A stretch of 64,000 nucleotides of DNA from an uncultured Myxococcales bacterium. GTDB lineage: Bacteria > Myxococcota_A > UBA9042 > CAIXZC01. Position 1 is the first letter of the stretch, and the number at the start of each line of letters is the position of its first letter. Made by a program: the position numbers and the translations under genes. Shown one piece after another: positions 51,727 through 61,174 of this stretch. The notes under the pieces were generated by a model. It was not told where the DNA came from. It saw nothing but the letters and a program-made list of their open reading frames with translations, and searched no databases. The stretch lies in assembly GCA_903895725.1 (NCBI GenBank), contig CAITUV010000017.1, positions 124,001-188,000 of the forward strand, read 5' to 3'.

Positions 51727-51900
51727 AACCATGCCGCCCTGGCCCAGGCGCCGGAGCACCCGGTAGCGACCGTCGATCTGTTTGCCGGTCAGGTCGTCGT
51801 CCCGCAGCACATGGAGTTTGTTTCCACACACCGGGCAGGCGGCCGACTCGCCCGGCTGCTCCCGGTCACAAGCGAGGCAGTATTTGCGGCTCCTGGTCAC
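51727..51900 (-). pseudogene. 5' fragment of a Ser/Thr kinase gene
   Basis: From GTG at 51900 (GGGGAG upstream) the product reads a zinc-ribbon CLACDREQPGESAACPVCG and then DDLTGKQIDGRYRVLRRLGQGGM, where kinase homology stops. It matches the first 60 or so residues of the intact kinase at 52073 (CLACEKTL...CPTCG, DDLTGRLIDRRYRILERIGRGGM), so it is a paralogue cut after the glycine-rich loop. The frame continues into repeat-derived sequence to 51586. The start, ribosome site and a promoter-like sequence (51923-51952) are still intact. A product would be a small zinc-ribbon protein without kinase activity. Confidence 0.8.
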
Positions 51901-51922
51901 GATTCTCCCCTCTGAGGCAGCG

Positions 51923-51952
51923 ATAGTATCGTCCGGTCCGCCGCCAAGTCAA
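51923..51952 (-). promoter_or_regulatory. Possible promoter of the truncated kinase gene
   Basis: Minus strand TTGACT (51947-51952), 18 bases, TACTAT (51923-51928), about 23 bases before the GTG at 51900. It is divergent from the kinase promoter at 52018. Confidence 0.35.
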
Positions 51953-52017
51953 CCGATGTAACTTTGAGACACCTGGCACCCGCGCGTGTGACACTCACCC
52001 GCCCACGCACATTTACT

Positions 52018-52047
52018 TTGACGCTGGCTGCTTGACTCGGGTAGATT
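52018..52047 (+). promoter_or_regulatory. Possible promoter of the kinase/Cys-rich protein operon
   Basis: TTGACG (52018-52023), 18 bases, TAGATT (52042-52047), placing transcription about 20 bases before the ATG at 52073. The -35 is 5 of 6 and the -10 is 4 of 6. Confidence 0.4.
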
Positions 52048-52072
52048 GAAGCCTGGCGTACGAGGCTTCGAC

Positions 52073-54094
52073 ATGGGAATGGGTACCGAACAGCGGGTGT
52101 GCCTCGCATGTGAAAAGACCCTCGCGGGCGACGAGAGGATTTGTCCGACCTGCGGGGCACCAACGATCAAGCGGGGGCAGGATGACCTGACCGGGCGTCT
52201 CATCGACCGCAGGTACAGGATCCTGGAGCGTATCGGCCGTGGGGGAATGGGCGTCGTCTACAAGGCGCACCACGAGGCCATCGACCGGATCGTCGCCATC
52301 AAGTTCCTCCGCAGGGAGTTCAACAACGACGAGTCGCTTGCCCGGCGCTTCCTGGTGGAGGCCAAGGCGATTGCCCGGCTGAAGAGCCAGCACACGGTGG
52401 GGCTCTACGACTTCGGGACCACGGATGAAGGGTTCCTGTTCTTCACGATGGAGTTCTGCCAGGGATGTTCGTTGACGTCGGTGCTTCGCGAGGAGAAGCG
52501 GCTCCCATGGCCCCGAGCGCTCGACCTTGCGAGCCAGGTGTGCGAGTCGCTCGAGGAGGCGCATGCGCAGGGGGTGTTCCACCGCGATCTCAAGCCGGAA
52601 AACCTCGTCCTGGTGCCGGCTCCGGACGGGACCCAGTCGGTCAAGGTCCTCGACTTCGGCATAGCGCTCCTGGCCAGTAGCCAGGCGGGGGAGCGCCTGA
52701 CGCAGACCGGGATGATCGTCGGTACGCCCGAGTACATGAGCCCGGAGCAGACCGCGGGGCGCACGCTCGACGGCCGAACCGACCTCTACTCACTGGGGGT
52801 CATCCTGTACGAGATGGTCGCTGGCCGGCTGCCCTTCAAGGCCGCCAGCACGACCGAGCTGTTGCTGATGCACCTGTCCGCTCCACCTCCGCCGATGGAA
52901 TGCCGGGAAGGGGAGGCGCCGGTTCCGGAGGCGGTCGAGGCGTTGGTGCGGACCTGTCTGGAGAAGGAGCCAGGGAAGAGGCCGGCATCAGCGACGGAGC
53001 TCAGGCGGATGCTGAGGGAGCTCATCGACACGAAGGCCCTGCCTGCGTTGGAGGATGTCGGCACGGCCCGGATGGGGGGAAAGCCAGCCGACCTGCGGAA
53101 GACGAGTGGTTACGAGGAGGCCGGGGACAATGCGGACTCGACGGTTTCTGTCTCCGTCCGGTCCGCCGGTGGGGCGAAACCCGCCGGGAGCGTTGTTCCC
53201 CCCTCCGCTCCTGGGGGAGCACCTGCCGCTGCCGCGGCTGGCGTCGCAACCGACACCGACTGGACGCAGCCGGCGGGTAGTGGGACCCAGGACACGACTG
53301 CTGCCACGGTATTCAAGGCCCCCCGCCGCGCCTTCCAGACCCGGCTGCTGATGGGCCTGGGAGTGCTGGTCGGGATAGCGGTCCTCACGTCCGCCGCACT
53401 GTTGCTGTTGGCCCACTTCCGTAACGGGGGGCCGCCTACCGAGAAGGCGGCAGACGAGTCCGTCGACCGGCGGACCGAGGAAGCCATGCCAGCGGGCATT
53501 CCGAGGATGGCCTCCCCCTTGGGGGCCGACATCCGCACGTCGGACGGTGCATTGTCCTCCTCGGGGAGCCACTCTGCCGGACCCGACTCCGGCCAGGATT
53601 TGCGGGGTGACGTCCTGCCGGAGGACGCAGGAAGTCCGGAGCCCCCCGGAACCCGGTCAGGTGGACCGTCCGACTTGCGGGGAGCAGCCGCTCCGGCCGG
53701 GGATTCGCAGGACGGGGACGCAAAGGCCGCCGGAACGGACCACGGAGCGGATGCGGGGGCGGTGGCATCCGGGGCCGATTCTGTCCAGGGGGCATCGAGC
53801 GCTCCTGCTGACGCAACGGTGCAGGACTCCGGGAAGTCGGGCAGGTCGGGAACGCAGGCGGCGGATGACGGGACCAAGTCGGGCAAGTCGGGAACGCAGG
53901 CGGCGGGTGACAAGACCAAGTCGGGCAAGTCGGGAACGCAGGCGGCGGATGACAAGACCAAGTCGGGCGATCCCAAGGTCAACGATGGCGGCGCGGCGAG
54001 CTACGAGGATCTCCCGTCCGACCTGAAGAAGAAGCCGGACGAGTACGAGGCATTGCCTCCCACTTCGGGGGAAGGGAAAGGGACGAAGAAATGA
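52073..54094 (+). CDS. Transmembrane Ser/Thr protein kinase with zinc-ribbon N-terminus
   Basis: 673 residues from ATG at 52073 (GAGG upstream); a TTG at 52046 is an alternative. Order: zinc ribbon CLACEKTLAGDERICPTCG (10-28), Hanks-type kinase (about 47-320) with IGRGGMGVVYKA, K77 in VAIKFL, HRDLKPEN (D172), LDFG (D194) and GTPEYMSPEQ, then a Pro/Ala-rich linker, one membrane helix (about 425-448) and a 220-residue extracytoplasmic tail of low complexity. The tail contains three 14-residue repeats (SGKSGTQAADDKTK type). All catalytic residues are present. Its stop overlaps the next start (ATGA), tying it to the TPR/PEGA protein and the Cys-rich proteins behind it; these may be targets or co-regulated surface parts. 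Confidence 0.92.
   Translation: MGMGTEQRVCLACEKTLAGDERICPTCGAPTIKRGQDDLTGRLIDRRYRILERIGRGGMGVVYKAHHEAIDRIVAIKFLRREFNNDESLARRFLVEAKAIARLKSQHTVGLYDFGTTDEGFLFFTMEFCQGCSLTSVLREEKRLPWPRALDLASQVCESLEEAHAQGVFHRDLKPENLVLVPAPDGTQSVKVLDFGIALLASSQAGERLTQTGMIVGTPEYMSPEQTAGRTLDGRTDLYSLGVILYEMVAGRLPFKAASTTELLLMHLSAPPPPMECREGEAPVPEAVEALVRTCLEKEPGKRPASATELRRMLRELIDTKALPALEDVGTARMGGKPADLRKTSGYEEAGDNADSTVSVSVRSAGGAKPAGSVVPPSAPGGAPAAAAAGVATDTDWTQPAGSGTQDTTAATVFKAPRRAFQTRLLMGLGVLVGIAVLTSAALLLLAHFRNGGPPTEKAADESVDRRTEEAMPAGIPRMASPLGADIRTSDGALSSSGSHSAGPDSGQDLRGDVLPEDAGSPEPPGTRSGGPSDLRGAAAPAGDSQDGDAKAAGTDHGADAGAVASGADSVQGASSAPADATVQDSGKSGRSGTQAADDGTKSGKSGTQAAGDKTKSGKSGTQAADDKTKSGDPKVNDGGAASYEDLPSDLKKKPDEYEALPPTSGEGKGTKK
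53837..53962 (+). repeat. 42-bp in-frame tandem repeat, three copies, in the kinase tail
   Basis: Units start at 53837, 53879 and 53921 with TCGGGC(A/G)(A/G)GTCGGG and encode SGxSGTQAAxDxTK. The units are nearly identical, which suggests recent duplication; the length keeps the reading frame. Confidence 0.9.
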
Positions 54095-55269
54095 GGGGAA
54101 AGAACCTGGCCGCAAAACTGACCGCACTGACGGTGCTCTCGTTGCTGCCGCAGACCGTGAGCGCAGATGAGGCGGCGGACCCGCAGACGCTCAACAAGGA
54201 GGCGGCCCAGCTTGCTCAGGAGGGCCGATATGATCAGGCGGTCCAGAAGTGGCTCGAGGCTCTGCCGCTCGTCCCGGCCGAACACAAACACATCCTGCAC
54301 AAGAACATGGGCAAGGCCTACCAGAACTGGGGGCGGCTTCCGGAGGCCTGGTTCCACTTCGACGAGGCGGTGCGAGGCGGTTCCCCCGACCCCACCGTCG
54401 CGGACTCGAGAACCGAGGTGGCGGACAAGCTCCGCAAAGACGGTTACTGCCGGGTGGAGCTGGTGACGGTCCCTGAGGGCGCCGTTGCTGCCGGTGCCCC
54501 GTTCGGGATAGAGCAGCACCTGAAGACGCCGTTCTCCTGGTGGTTCCAGGATGGGGAGCACGTCCTGAGCTTCGAGGCGCCGGGGTACTTGAAGTCCACC
54601 AAGACGTTGAAGCTTGCCCAGTGCCGCCCCGCGGAGCTGAAGCTGACGCTGGAGGCGGCTCCGGTGGAGGGCAAGGTCCAGTTGACCGGGACGCTCTCCG
54701 GCGCACAGGTTTTTGTGGACGGGACGGCGCTTCCGCTCGGGGCCGGGGGGAGCCTGTCGCTTCCTCAGGGTGAGCATGCCCTCGTCGTCGTGCGGCCCGG
54801 GAAAGCCGATTTCAGGACCTCGGTCAAGGTCGTGGCCGGCAAGACTGCGGACGTGAATGTCCCGGATGCGGCAATTCCGGTGGCACCACCGCCCAAGGAG
54901 CACCGGCGGCCGGCCTGGGCGTACGTGGCCGTGGGAGCGGGGGCAGCCGCGATCCTGGCTGGCGGCGCAACATTCGGGTGGGCGATGTACCGGCTCGACG
55001 ACATTGACGGGAAGTACGACGTGGCCGTGGGCAGCCAGGCCGAGAAGGAGGAGCTGCTGGCCGCGCACCGTGCGGAGGTGGAGGACAAGGTCCATCCGCT
55101 CCAGGCTGCGAGCTATGCGTTGTGGGGAGCAGGGGTTGCCGCTGCGGCGGCGGGGACCTGGGGCCTGGTTTCGGCAGGCAGTGGCGGCTCGGACAAGGCC
55201 CAGGCGGATGGGCCTCGGGTAACCGTTCTGCCTTTGCCATGGGGAATCGGTGCCGAGTTCAGCTTCTAG
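54091..55269 (+). CDS. Secreted TPR/PEGA-domain membrane protein
   Basis: 392 residues, start overlapping the kinase stop. The signal peptide is KLTALTVLSLLPQTVSA. TPR-like helices come first (LNKEAAQLAQEGRYDQAVQKWLEAL, KNMGKAYQNWGRLPEAWFHFDEAV). Next are two PEGA-like beta segments (VELVTVPEGAVAAGAPFGI and FEAPGYLKS; VQLTGTLSGAQVFVDGTALPLG and LPQGEHALVVVRPG). A membrane helix (AYVAVGAGAAAILAGGATFGWAMY) and a second one near the end (ALWGAGVAAAAAGTWGLV) follow. PEGA proteins next to kinases are common in myxobacteria and often act in envelope signalling. The role is inferred from the fusion of modules and the coupling to the kinase. Confidence 0.8.
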   Translation: MRGKNLAAKLTALTVLSLLPQTVSADEAADPQTLNKEAAQLAQEGRYDQAVQKWLEALPLVPAEHKHILHKNMGKAYQNWGRLPEAWFHFDEAVRGGSPDPTVADSRTEVADKLRKDGYCRVELVTVPEGAVAAGAPFGIEQHLKTPFSWWFQDGEHVLSFEAPGYLKSTKTLKLAQCRPAELKLTLEAAPVEGKVQLTGTLSGAQVFVDGTALPLGAGGSLSLPQGEHALVVVRPGKADFRTSVKVVAGKTADVNVPDAAIPVAPPPKEHRRPAWAYVAVGAGAAAILAGGATFGWAMYRLDDIDGKYDVAVGSQAEKEELLAAHRAEVEDKVHPLQAASYALWGAGVAAAAAGTWGLVSAGSGGSDKAQADGPRVTVLPLPWGIGAEFSF

Positions 55270-55294
55270 TCGAGAGCGTTCCTGGAGGCGTGGA

Positions 55295-56884
55295 ATGAGC
55301 AGGGAGTTGCAGGCAGTGGCGCTGGGGTTGGCGGTCGTCGGCCTGGTGGCCGCGTGTGCCAAGGGTTCTCCGAACATCCGGGTGGTCGCTGACCTCGAGG
55401 CGGAGGTCGGCGATTCGGAAAGTGGCCCCGACAGTTCCGAGACGCAAGTCGGAGAGGGAGCGGAAGAGTCCGAGGCTCCGTGCACGCCGGATTGCACCGG
55501 GAAGTCCTGCGGCGACCCGGACGGCTGCTCCGGGAAGTGCGTGGCCGAGGCGGGGTGCGACGACTCGAACCCCTGCACCCTGGATTCGTGTTCGGCCGGC
55601 GGAGAGTGTGTCCACGGGCCGCAGGAAGGAACCTGTGACGACGGGAACCCGTGCACTGAGGGGGATTCCTGCAAGGAGGGGCAGTGTGCTGCAGGGACAG
55701 ATCCGGTGAGCTGCGACGATACGAACGTCTGCACGGACGACTCCTGCGACCCGGAGTCCGGGTGCATGCACGACCCAATCGTCGGGGCATGCGACGATGA
55801 GAACCCGTGCACCGATGACGACAAATGTGTCGACGGCTACTGCAACCCGGGCAAGGCTGTGCCGGATTGTTGCATGTCGGCCGAGGACTGCGACGACGGC
55901 AACACGTGCACCAAGGACTCCTGCGACAACCCGGGGCCGAACAGCTCGTGCATCCACACCCCCACCCCCGGGGCCCAGTGCAACGACGGAAACGACAAGA
56001 CCCAGAATGATACCTGCCTCGGGGATGGCGGCATCATCTGCATCGGCCTCTATCCGGTGACGTGCGGGGATGCCAAGTGCGAGTTCCCGGAGAACGCCAA
56101 GTCGGACCCGGAGGACCCGAAGAAGCCTGCCGTCCCGGGGGACCTCTACTTCTGCCCGATCGACTGCGGGCCATGCGGCGACACGGTGTGCGGGAAGCTG
56201 GAGACCCAGGAGAGCTGCTGCCCGGACTGCTGCCCGGTGTGCGGCGACGGCAAGTGTCAGTCACCGGAGCAGGCGGGGAATCCGGATGAGAAGACGACCT
56301 ACTGCGTCCTGGACTGTGGCGGCTGCGGGGACCAGTTCTGCGGGTTCAATGAGAGCTTCACCAGCTGCGCCGGCGACTGTCCTGCGACGTGCGGCGACGG
56401 CAAGTGCGAGGGGACGGACTCAGCGGACAACTGCCCCATGGACTGCACGCCGCCGTGCGGCGACCTGACCTGCTCCAAGAGCGAGACCTCCTACACGTGC
56501 CCGAAGGATTGCGGGTACTGCGGGGACGGGGTTTGCGTGCTCGAGAAGGAGACTGCCGTGAACTGCGACAAGGACTGTGTGACCGCGTGCGGAAACGGAA
56601 TCTGCGAGGGCGGTGAAAAGTCCTGGAACTGCGCGGTCGACTGTGGTTCCTGCGGTGACGAGATTTGCGGCAAGACGGAGAGTGCCGAGACCTGCGTGCT
56701 GGACTGTGTGCCGACCTGTGGCAACGGCAAGTGCGACGCAGGGGAGACGGCTTCGACCTGCTTTGTCGACTGCTGCGTTCAGAAGTGCCAGGAAAAGCAC
56801 TGCGGACCGGACGGGTGCGGGGGAGTGTGTGGGATCTGCCCGGAGGGGCTATCGTGCAACGAGGTTGCGGGGTTGTGTGAGTGA
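55295..56884 (+). CDS. Cys-rich lipoprotein with DGNPCT- and CGDGKC-type repeats
   Basis: 529 residues from the ATG at 55295, preceded by GGAGG. The signal MSRELQAVALGLAVVGLVAAC gives a lipid anchor at C21. After an acidic spacer come units of the CDDGNPCTxxDxC kind (CDDSNPCTLDSC, CDDTNVCTDDSC, CDDENPCTDDDKC), related to those in the lipoprotein at 28434. Then there are about eight units of the CGDGxCxxxEx(n)CPxDC kind (CGDGKCEGTDSADNCPMDC), and finally one CGPDGCGGVCGIC unit of the type that fills the next protein. It is thus a bridge between the two repeat families. It is predicted to be surface-exposed and disulfide-rich; ligands are unknown. Confidence 0.8.
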   Translation: MSRELQAVALGLAVVGLVAACAKGSPNIRVVADLEAEVGDSESGPDSSETQVGEGAEESEAPCTPDCTGKSCGDPDGCSGKCVAEAGCDDSNPCTLDSCSAGGECVHGPQEGTCDDGNPCTEGDSCKEGQCAAGTDPVSCDDTNVCTDDSCDPESGCMHDPIVGACDDENPCTDDDKCVDGYCNPGKAVPDCCMSAEDCDDGNTCTKDSCDNPGPNSSCIHTPTPGAQCNDGNDKTQNDTCLGDGGIICIGLYPVTCGDAKCEFPENAKSDPEDPKKPAVPGDLYFCPIDCGPCGDTVCGKLETQESCCPDCCPVCGDGKCQSPEQAGNPDEKTTYCVLDCGGCGDQFCGFNESFTSCAGDCPATCGDGKCEGTDSADNCPMDCTPPCGDLTCSKSETSYTCPKDCGYCGDGVCVLEKETAVNCDKDCVTACGNGICEGGEKSWNCAVDCGSCGDEICGKTESAETCVLDCVPTCGNGKCDAGETASTCFVDCCVQKCQEKHCGPDGCGGVCGICPEGLSCNEVAGLCE

Positions 56885-57028
56885 GCCCGGGGCTTGCGGG
56901 GAGTACTGACTGAGACGGTTCCACGGCGGCCGCGGGGTGCCGCCGCAATCGAGGGGGAAACTCCCGATTCGGGCAGCCAATTCGGGCAAACGGGCGGGCG
57001 TGCAAAGGTCAGGGATGGAGGTGGGACG

Positions 57029-60000
57029 ATGCGTGATGCTCCGAGGACGCGCTGGCTGCTCGTCGTGCTGTCGCTTGTCGGTGCGGCGGGGGTGCTGCTG
57101 GCGGCTCCGTCGATTGCCGGGGCATGCACGCCCGCATGTACGGGAAAGGAATGCGGACCCGACGGGTGCGGAGGGACCTGCGGGGAGTGCGCAGCCGGCG
57201 TGGTCTGCATGGGCGGAATCTGCCAGGATGGCCCCGGCTGCAAGGCCACGGGAGCTCCCGGATGCGATGGCTGTGCGTGCGAGGTCTGCGTCTGCGGAAA
57301 CGAGCCCTACTGCTGCACTCTGGGGTGGGACCAGGCCTGTGCGGACCTTTGCATCGGCGACTGCGGTGGCTGCCCGAAGACGATCACCTGCGGGGACGGC
57401 GTCTGCAAGGAGGAGGATTCCGAGAATTGCGCCTCCTGTCCGTCGGACTGTGTCTGCCCCGAAGGGGAGGTCTGTGCGGCCGGCAAGTGCTGCGAGCCCA
57501 ACTGCCTGAACAAGGACTGCGGGCCGGACGGGTGCGGCGGGAAGTGCGGCGAGTGCAACTTCGGCTTCGGGTGCAGCCAGGAAGGGAAATGCACCGAGTG
57601 GGCCAAGTGCCAGATGGTCGGCACCATCGGGTGCGGGGCCACGATCGATGGGCACACGGACAAGCTGGGAAACCAGATCGGGACCTACTTCTGCGATGCG
57701 GGGGACCAGAGCGGGCCGGAGATCGCCTACAAGTTTGTTGCAAAGGTCAACGATACGGTGAAGTTCACGCTCAACACGCAGACCGCTGGAGCCAACCTGA
57801 ACCTGCTGCTGCTCGAAGGGCTTTGCGCGGGCGAGGCTTGCGTGTTGCAGTCCTACACGACCCTGTCGACGGAGGTGAAGGCCAACACGACCTACTACGT
57901 TGTGGTCGACGGGAAGAACGGGAGCAAGGGGAAGTTCACGCTCAACCTGCAGTGCAACGCAGCCTGCGTTCCCAACTGCGGAGGCAAGGAATGCGGGTCG
58001 GACGGCTGTGGCGGAAGCTGCGGGACCTGCGCTGGGGGCCTCACGTGTGATGCGGGCAAGTGCGTGACGTCCGGCGATGGTTGCACGCCACACCCATATT
58101 CCGGGTGCGGCGGCTGCTCCTGCGAGCAGTGTGTCTGCGCCATGGACGACTTCTGCTGCTGGATAGAGTGGGACGGGATCTGCGTGGACGAGTGCAAGAG
58201 CTGGTGCGGCGGGTGTCAGCCCCCGAGCAAGTGCGGGAACAAGGTCTGCGAGGGGCTCCTGGACGAGAACTGTTCGAGCTGTCCGGCCGATTGCACGTGT
58301 CCGACGAGTTACGCGTGCACCAACGGCATCTGCCAGCCGACCACCGGAGGGCCGGGGTGCTCCGCCACGCCGGGGGTCCCGGGTTGCCAGGGGTGCAAGT
58401 GCGAGGCATGCGTCTGTGCGATGGACCCGAACTGCTGCATCGTCCAGTGGGATTTCATCTGCGTCAAGGAATGCGTGATGAAGTGCTCGGGCTGCTCCCT
58501 CGGCCCGCCCCTGTGCGGCAACGGGAAGTGCGATGCCACACAGGGGGAGGCGTGCAACACCTGCCCCAAGGACTGCGGCGAGTGTCCCATCGTCTGCGGT
58601 GACGGCAAGTGCGGCAAGACCGAGCTGTGCAGCACCTGTCCCAAGGACTGCGGTACGTGCACGTCGGCCTCCTGTTGCCTGCCGCATTCGGGTACCGGCT
58701 GCAAGGACAAGACGGTCGCCGACTGCGTGTGCGCGACCAATCCGGAGTGCTGCACGAAGCAGTGGACAGCAGCGTGCGCATCCATGGCGGACCAGTGCGG
58801 GTCGTGCAGCGGCGATTGCTGCGCGCAGCATGCCGGGCCCGGGTGCGACGACGAGGCCATCGAGGAGTGCGTCTGCGGGCAACTAGCGTCCTGTTGCAAG
58901 GTCCAGTGGGACATGACCTGTGTCGGGCTAGCCGGCTCCAAGTGTTCGGGCTGCGGGGCTGCGGGCAAGTGCGGTGACGGCAACTGCGAGACCGTGGTGG
59001 GGGAGAACTGTCTCTCGTGCGTCGCCGACTGCCCATGCGGGGCCGGACAGAAGTGCAACCAGGGGGTCTGTTGTCTCCCCGACTGCGCGGGGAGAGAGTG
59101 CGGAGGTGACGGGTGCGGAGGAAGCTGCGGCAGCTGCAAGGTCGGTACCTGCTTCGGAGGTCTGTGCGAAACCGGGCTCGGTTGTTCGGAGAGCTACACT
59201 GCGGGGTGCGGCGGGTGTGCGTGCGAGGAGTGTGTCTGCAAGCTGAAGCCTGAGTGCTGCGGGAACGGTTGGAGCAAGTCGTGCGTGTCGACCTGCGTGC
59301 TCATGTGCGGTGGATGCGGAACCCTCAAGAAGTGTGGGGATGAGCTGTGCAGTCCGGACGAGGGGGAGCACTGCGGCAACTGTCCCAAGGACTGCAAGTG
59401 TGCGGATTTCTATGCCTGCAACGGGTCCGAGTGCGTCAAGGATCTCTGTTCTGCCGGGCTCGGCTCGGCCGGGTGCTGTGTCGGGGACATGCTCTACTCC
59501 TGTGTCGACGGGAAGCTCCAGGGGCTCGACTGCTCGTTGCTCGACGGGACCTGCGGGTGGTGGGCCGGTGGCCCGATGCCTGCCGGCTACTTCTGTGGCC
59601 AGCCCTCGCAGATTCTTCCGGCCGACCCTTCCGGAGAGAACCCCGCCGTGTGCCCGGACGTCTGCATTCCGGCCTGCGAGGGAAAGGCCTGTGGTGATGA
59701 CGGGTGTGGCGGAGTCTGCGGCATCTGCGCAGAAGACGAGAAGTGCACCAAGGGGGAGTGCGTCAAGGTCTGCAAGCCGGACTGTGAGGCCAAGGGGTGC
59801 GGCCCGGACGGCTGCGGCGGGAGCTGCGGAACCTGCGGCGTGGATACCCACTGCACTCTCGAGGGCGCGTGCGAGGCCAACCAGTGTGAATCCCCGGGCT
59901 CGGTGACCTGTGGCGAGTCGGTGACCGGCAACACCGAAGAGTACGAGAACCTGCTGTCGACCTACGGCTGTGCGTCGTGGGACGAGAGCGGCCCGGAGGT

Positions 60001-61174
60001 CGCCTACGTGTTCCAGTCGGACACGGAGGACGAGGTGACGCTGATTCTCGAGTCGCTGGACGGGAACGACTACGACCTGATGGTGCTCAGCGACGCCTGC
60101 CTGGCCGCAAACTGCCTGGCCGCCGGCGAGCAGGTGACCTTCCAGGCCGAGGCCGGAAGGACGTACTTCGTGGTGGTGGACGGCTACAGCGGGGATGCCG
60201 GGCAGTTCGGGGTGAAGGTGTTCTGCAAAGGGTCGTGCGTGCCCCAGTGCGAGGCCAAGGAGTGCGGGGACGACGGCTGCCTGGGTACCTGCGGGGTCTG
60301 CCAGCCGCCGCTCTATTGTGTGGACGGTGATTGCCTGCCCAACAACGGCTGCGTCGAGACGCCGGTGCCCGGGTGCAACGGATGCACGTGCGAAGCGTGC
60401 GTCTGTGGGACGGATCCGTTCTGCTGCAACGCAGAGTGGGACAAACTGTGTGCCGAGAGCTGCCAGACCGCGTGCGGCGGGTGTGATGACTTCGCCTGGT
60501 GCGGAGACGGCCTGTGTGACATCATGGGAGGGGAGGACTGCCTCTCGTGCGTGTCCGACTGCCCTTGCGACGAGAACTCCCAATGCCAGCAGGGCAAGTG
60601 TATAGCGAACTGCATCCCGGTCTGCGACGGAAAAGAATGCGGGGATGACGGCTGCGGTGGGAGCTGCGGAGAGTGTGCCGGCAGCGGCGTGTGCCTTTCG
60701 GACGGCACCTGCATGTGCATTGCGGACTGCAAGGGGAAGGAGTGCGGGGGCGATGGGTGCGGAGGGGATTGCGGAACCTGTCCAGAAGGGGAAGGGTGCA
60801 ACCCTGCTGGCAAGTGCCAATGCACCCCGGACTGCGAGGGGAAGGAGTGCGGCGACAACGGGTGCGGCGGGAAGTGCGGGGCTTGCGAGTCCGGGGCCGT
60901 CTGCTCCGCTGACTTCGTCTGCGTAGCGCTTCCCCCCGAGGCTTTGGAGGTCAGCGACAGCGGCTCCGGCCCACCGGATAGCGTCGCTCAGGAGCTGGTC
61001 CAGGAAGACGTCGGCCCCGGCCCTGTCAAGAAGAAGAGCTCAGGGTGCGAGGCCGTGGGTGCGGGAGGGGTACCCCAGTGGGGGACGGCGCTGCTGCTCC
61101 TGTGTGCCGCGGCTTTCCTGGCGGCACGCAGAACAGGCCAGGCTGGCAACGGTCGGAGGGATCGCCATGAGTAG
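57029..61174 (+). CDS. Giant Cys-rich surface protein with MYXO-CTERM-like anchor
   Basis: 1381 residues from the ATG at 57029 with GGAGG upstream. The signal peptide is RTRWLLVVLSLVGAAGVLLAAPSIAGA. Three repeat types alternate: GKECGPDGCGGSCGxC units (about ten or more), GCxxxxxPGCxGCxCExCVCxxDPxCCxxxWDxxC units, and CGDGxCxxxxxExCxxCPxDC units. Two beta domains resembling pre-peptidase C-terminal domains interrupt them (about 195-310, ending YYVVVDGKNGSKGKFTLNL, and about 950-1065, ending YFVVVDGYSGDAGQFGVKV). The end is KKSSGCEAVGAGG, a hydrophobic helix and RR, the tripartite form of MYXO-CTERM sorting tails. It is probably displayed on the outer surface after processing. The next gene overlaps by 8 bases. 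Confidence 0.85.
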   Translation: MRDAPRTRWLLVVLSLVGAAGVLLAAPSIAGACTPACTGKECGPDGCGGTCGECAAGVVCMGGICQDGPGCKATGAPGCDGCACEVCVCGNEPYCCTLGWDQACADLCIGDCGGCPKTITCGDGVCKEEDSENCASCPSDCVCPEGEVCAAGKCCEPNCLNKDCGPDGCGGKCGECNFGFGCSQEGKCTEWAKCQMVGTIGCGATIDGHTDKLGNQIGTYFCDAGDQSGPEIAYKFVAKVNDTVKFTLNTQTAGANLNLLLLEGLCAGEACVLQSYTTLSTEVKANTTYYVVVDGKNGSKGKFTLNLQCNAACVPNCGGKECGSDGCGGSCGTCAGGLTCDAGKCVTSGDGCTPHPYSGCGGCSCEQCVCAMDDFCCWIEWDGICVDECKSWCGGCQPPSKCGNKVCEGLLDENCSSCPADCTCPTSYACTNGICQPTTGGPGCSATPGVPGCQGCKCEACVCAMDPNCCIVQWDFICVKECVMKCSGCSLGPPLCGNGKCDATQGEACNTCPKDCGECPIVCGDGKCGKTELCSTCPKDCGTCTSASCCLPHSGTGCKDKTVADCVCATNPECCTKQWTAACASMADQCGSCSGDCCAQHAGPGCDDEAIEECVCGQLASCCKVQWDMTCVGLAGSKCSGCGAAGKCGDGNCETVVGENCLSCVADCPCGAGQKCNQGVCCLPDCAGRECGGDGCGGSCGSCKVGTCFGGLCETGLGCSESYTAGCGGCACEECVCKLKPECCGNGWSKSCVSTCVLMCGGCGTLKKCGDELCSPDEGEHCGNCPKDCKCADFYACNGSECVKDLCSAGLGSAGCCVGDMLYSCVDGKLQGLDCSLLDGTCGWWAGGPMPAGYFCGQPSQILPADPSGENPAVCPDVCIPACEGKACGDDGCGGVCGICAEDEKCTKGECVKVCKPDCEAKGCGPDGCGGSCGTCGVDTHCTLEGACEANQCESPGSVTCGESVTGNTEEYENLLSTYGCASWDESGPEVAYVFQSDTEDEVTLILESLDGNDYDLMVLSDACLAANCLAAGEQVTFQAEAGRTYFVVVDGYSGDAGQFGVKVFCKGSCVPQCEAKECGDDGCLGTCGVCQPPLYCVDGDCLPNNGCVETPVPGCNGCTCEACVCGTDPFCCNAEWDKLCAESCQTACGGCDDFAWCGDGLCDIMGGEDCLSCVSDCPCDENSQCQQGKCIANCIPVCDGKECGDDGCGGSCGECAGSGVCLSDGTCMCIADCKGKECGGDGCGGDCGTCPEGEGCNPAGKCQCTPDCEGKECGDNGCGGKCGACESGAVCSADFVCVALPPEALEVSDSGSGPPDSVAQELVQEDVGPGPVKKKSSGCEAVGAGGVPQWGTALLLLCAAAFLAARRTGQAGNGRRDRHE

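Noticed and set aside
50988..52072. An insertion sequence or integrase gene
   Set aside because: No transposase or recombinase motifs and no clear terminal inverted repeats with target duplications were found.
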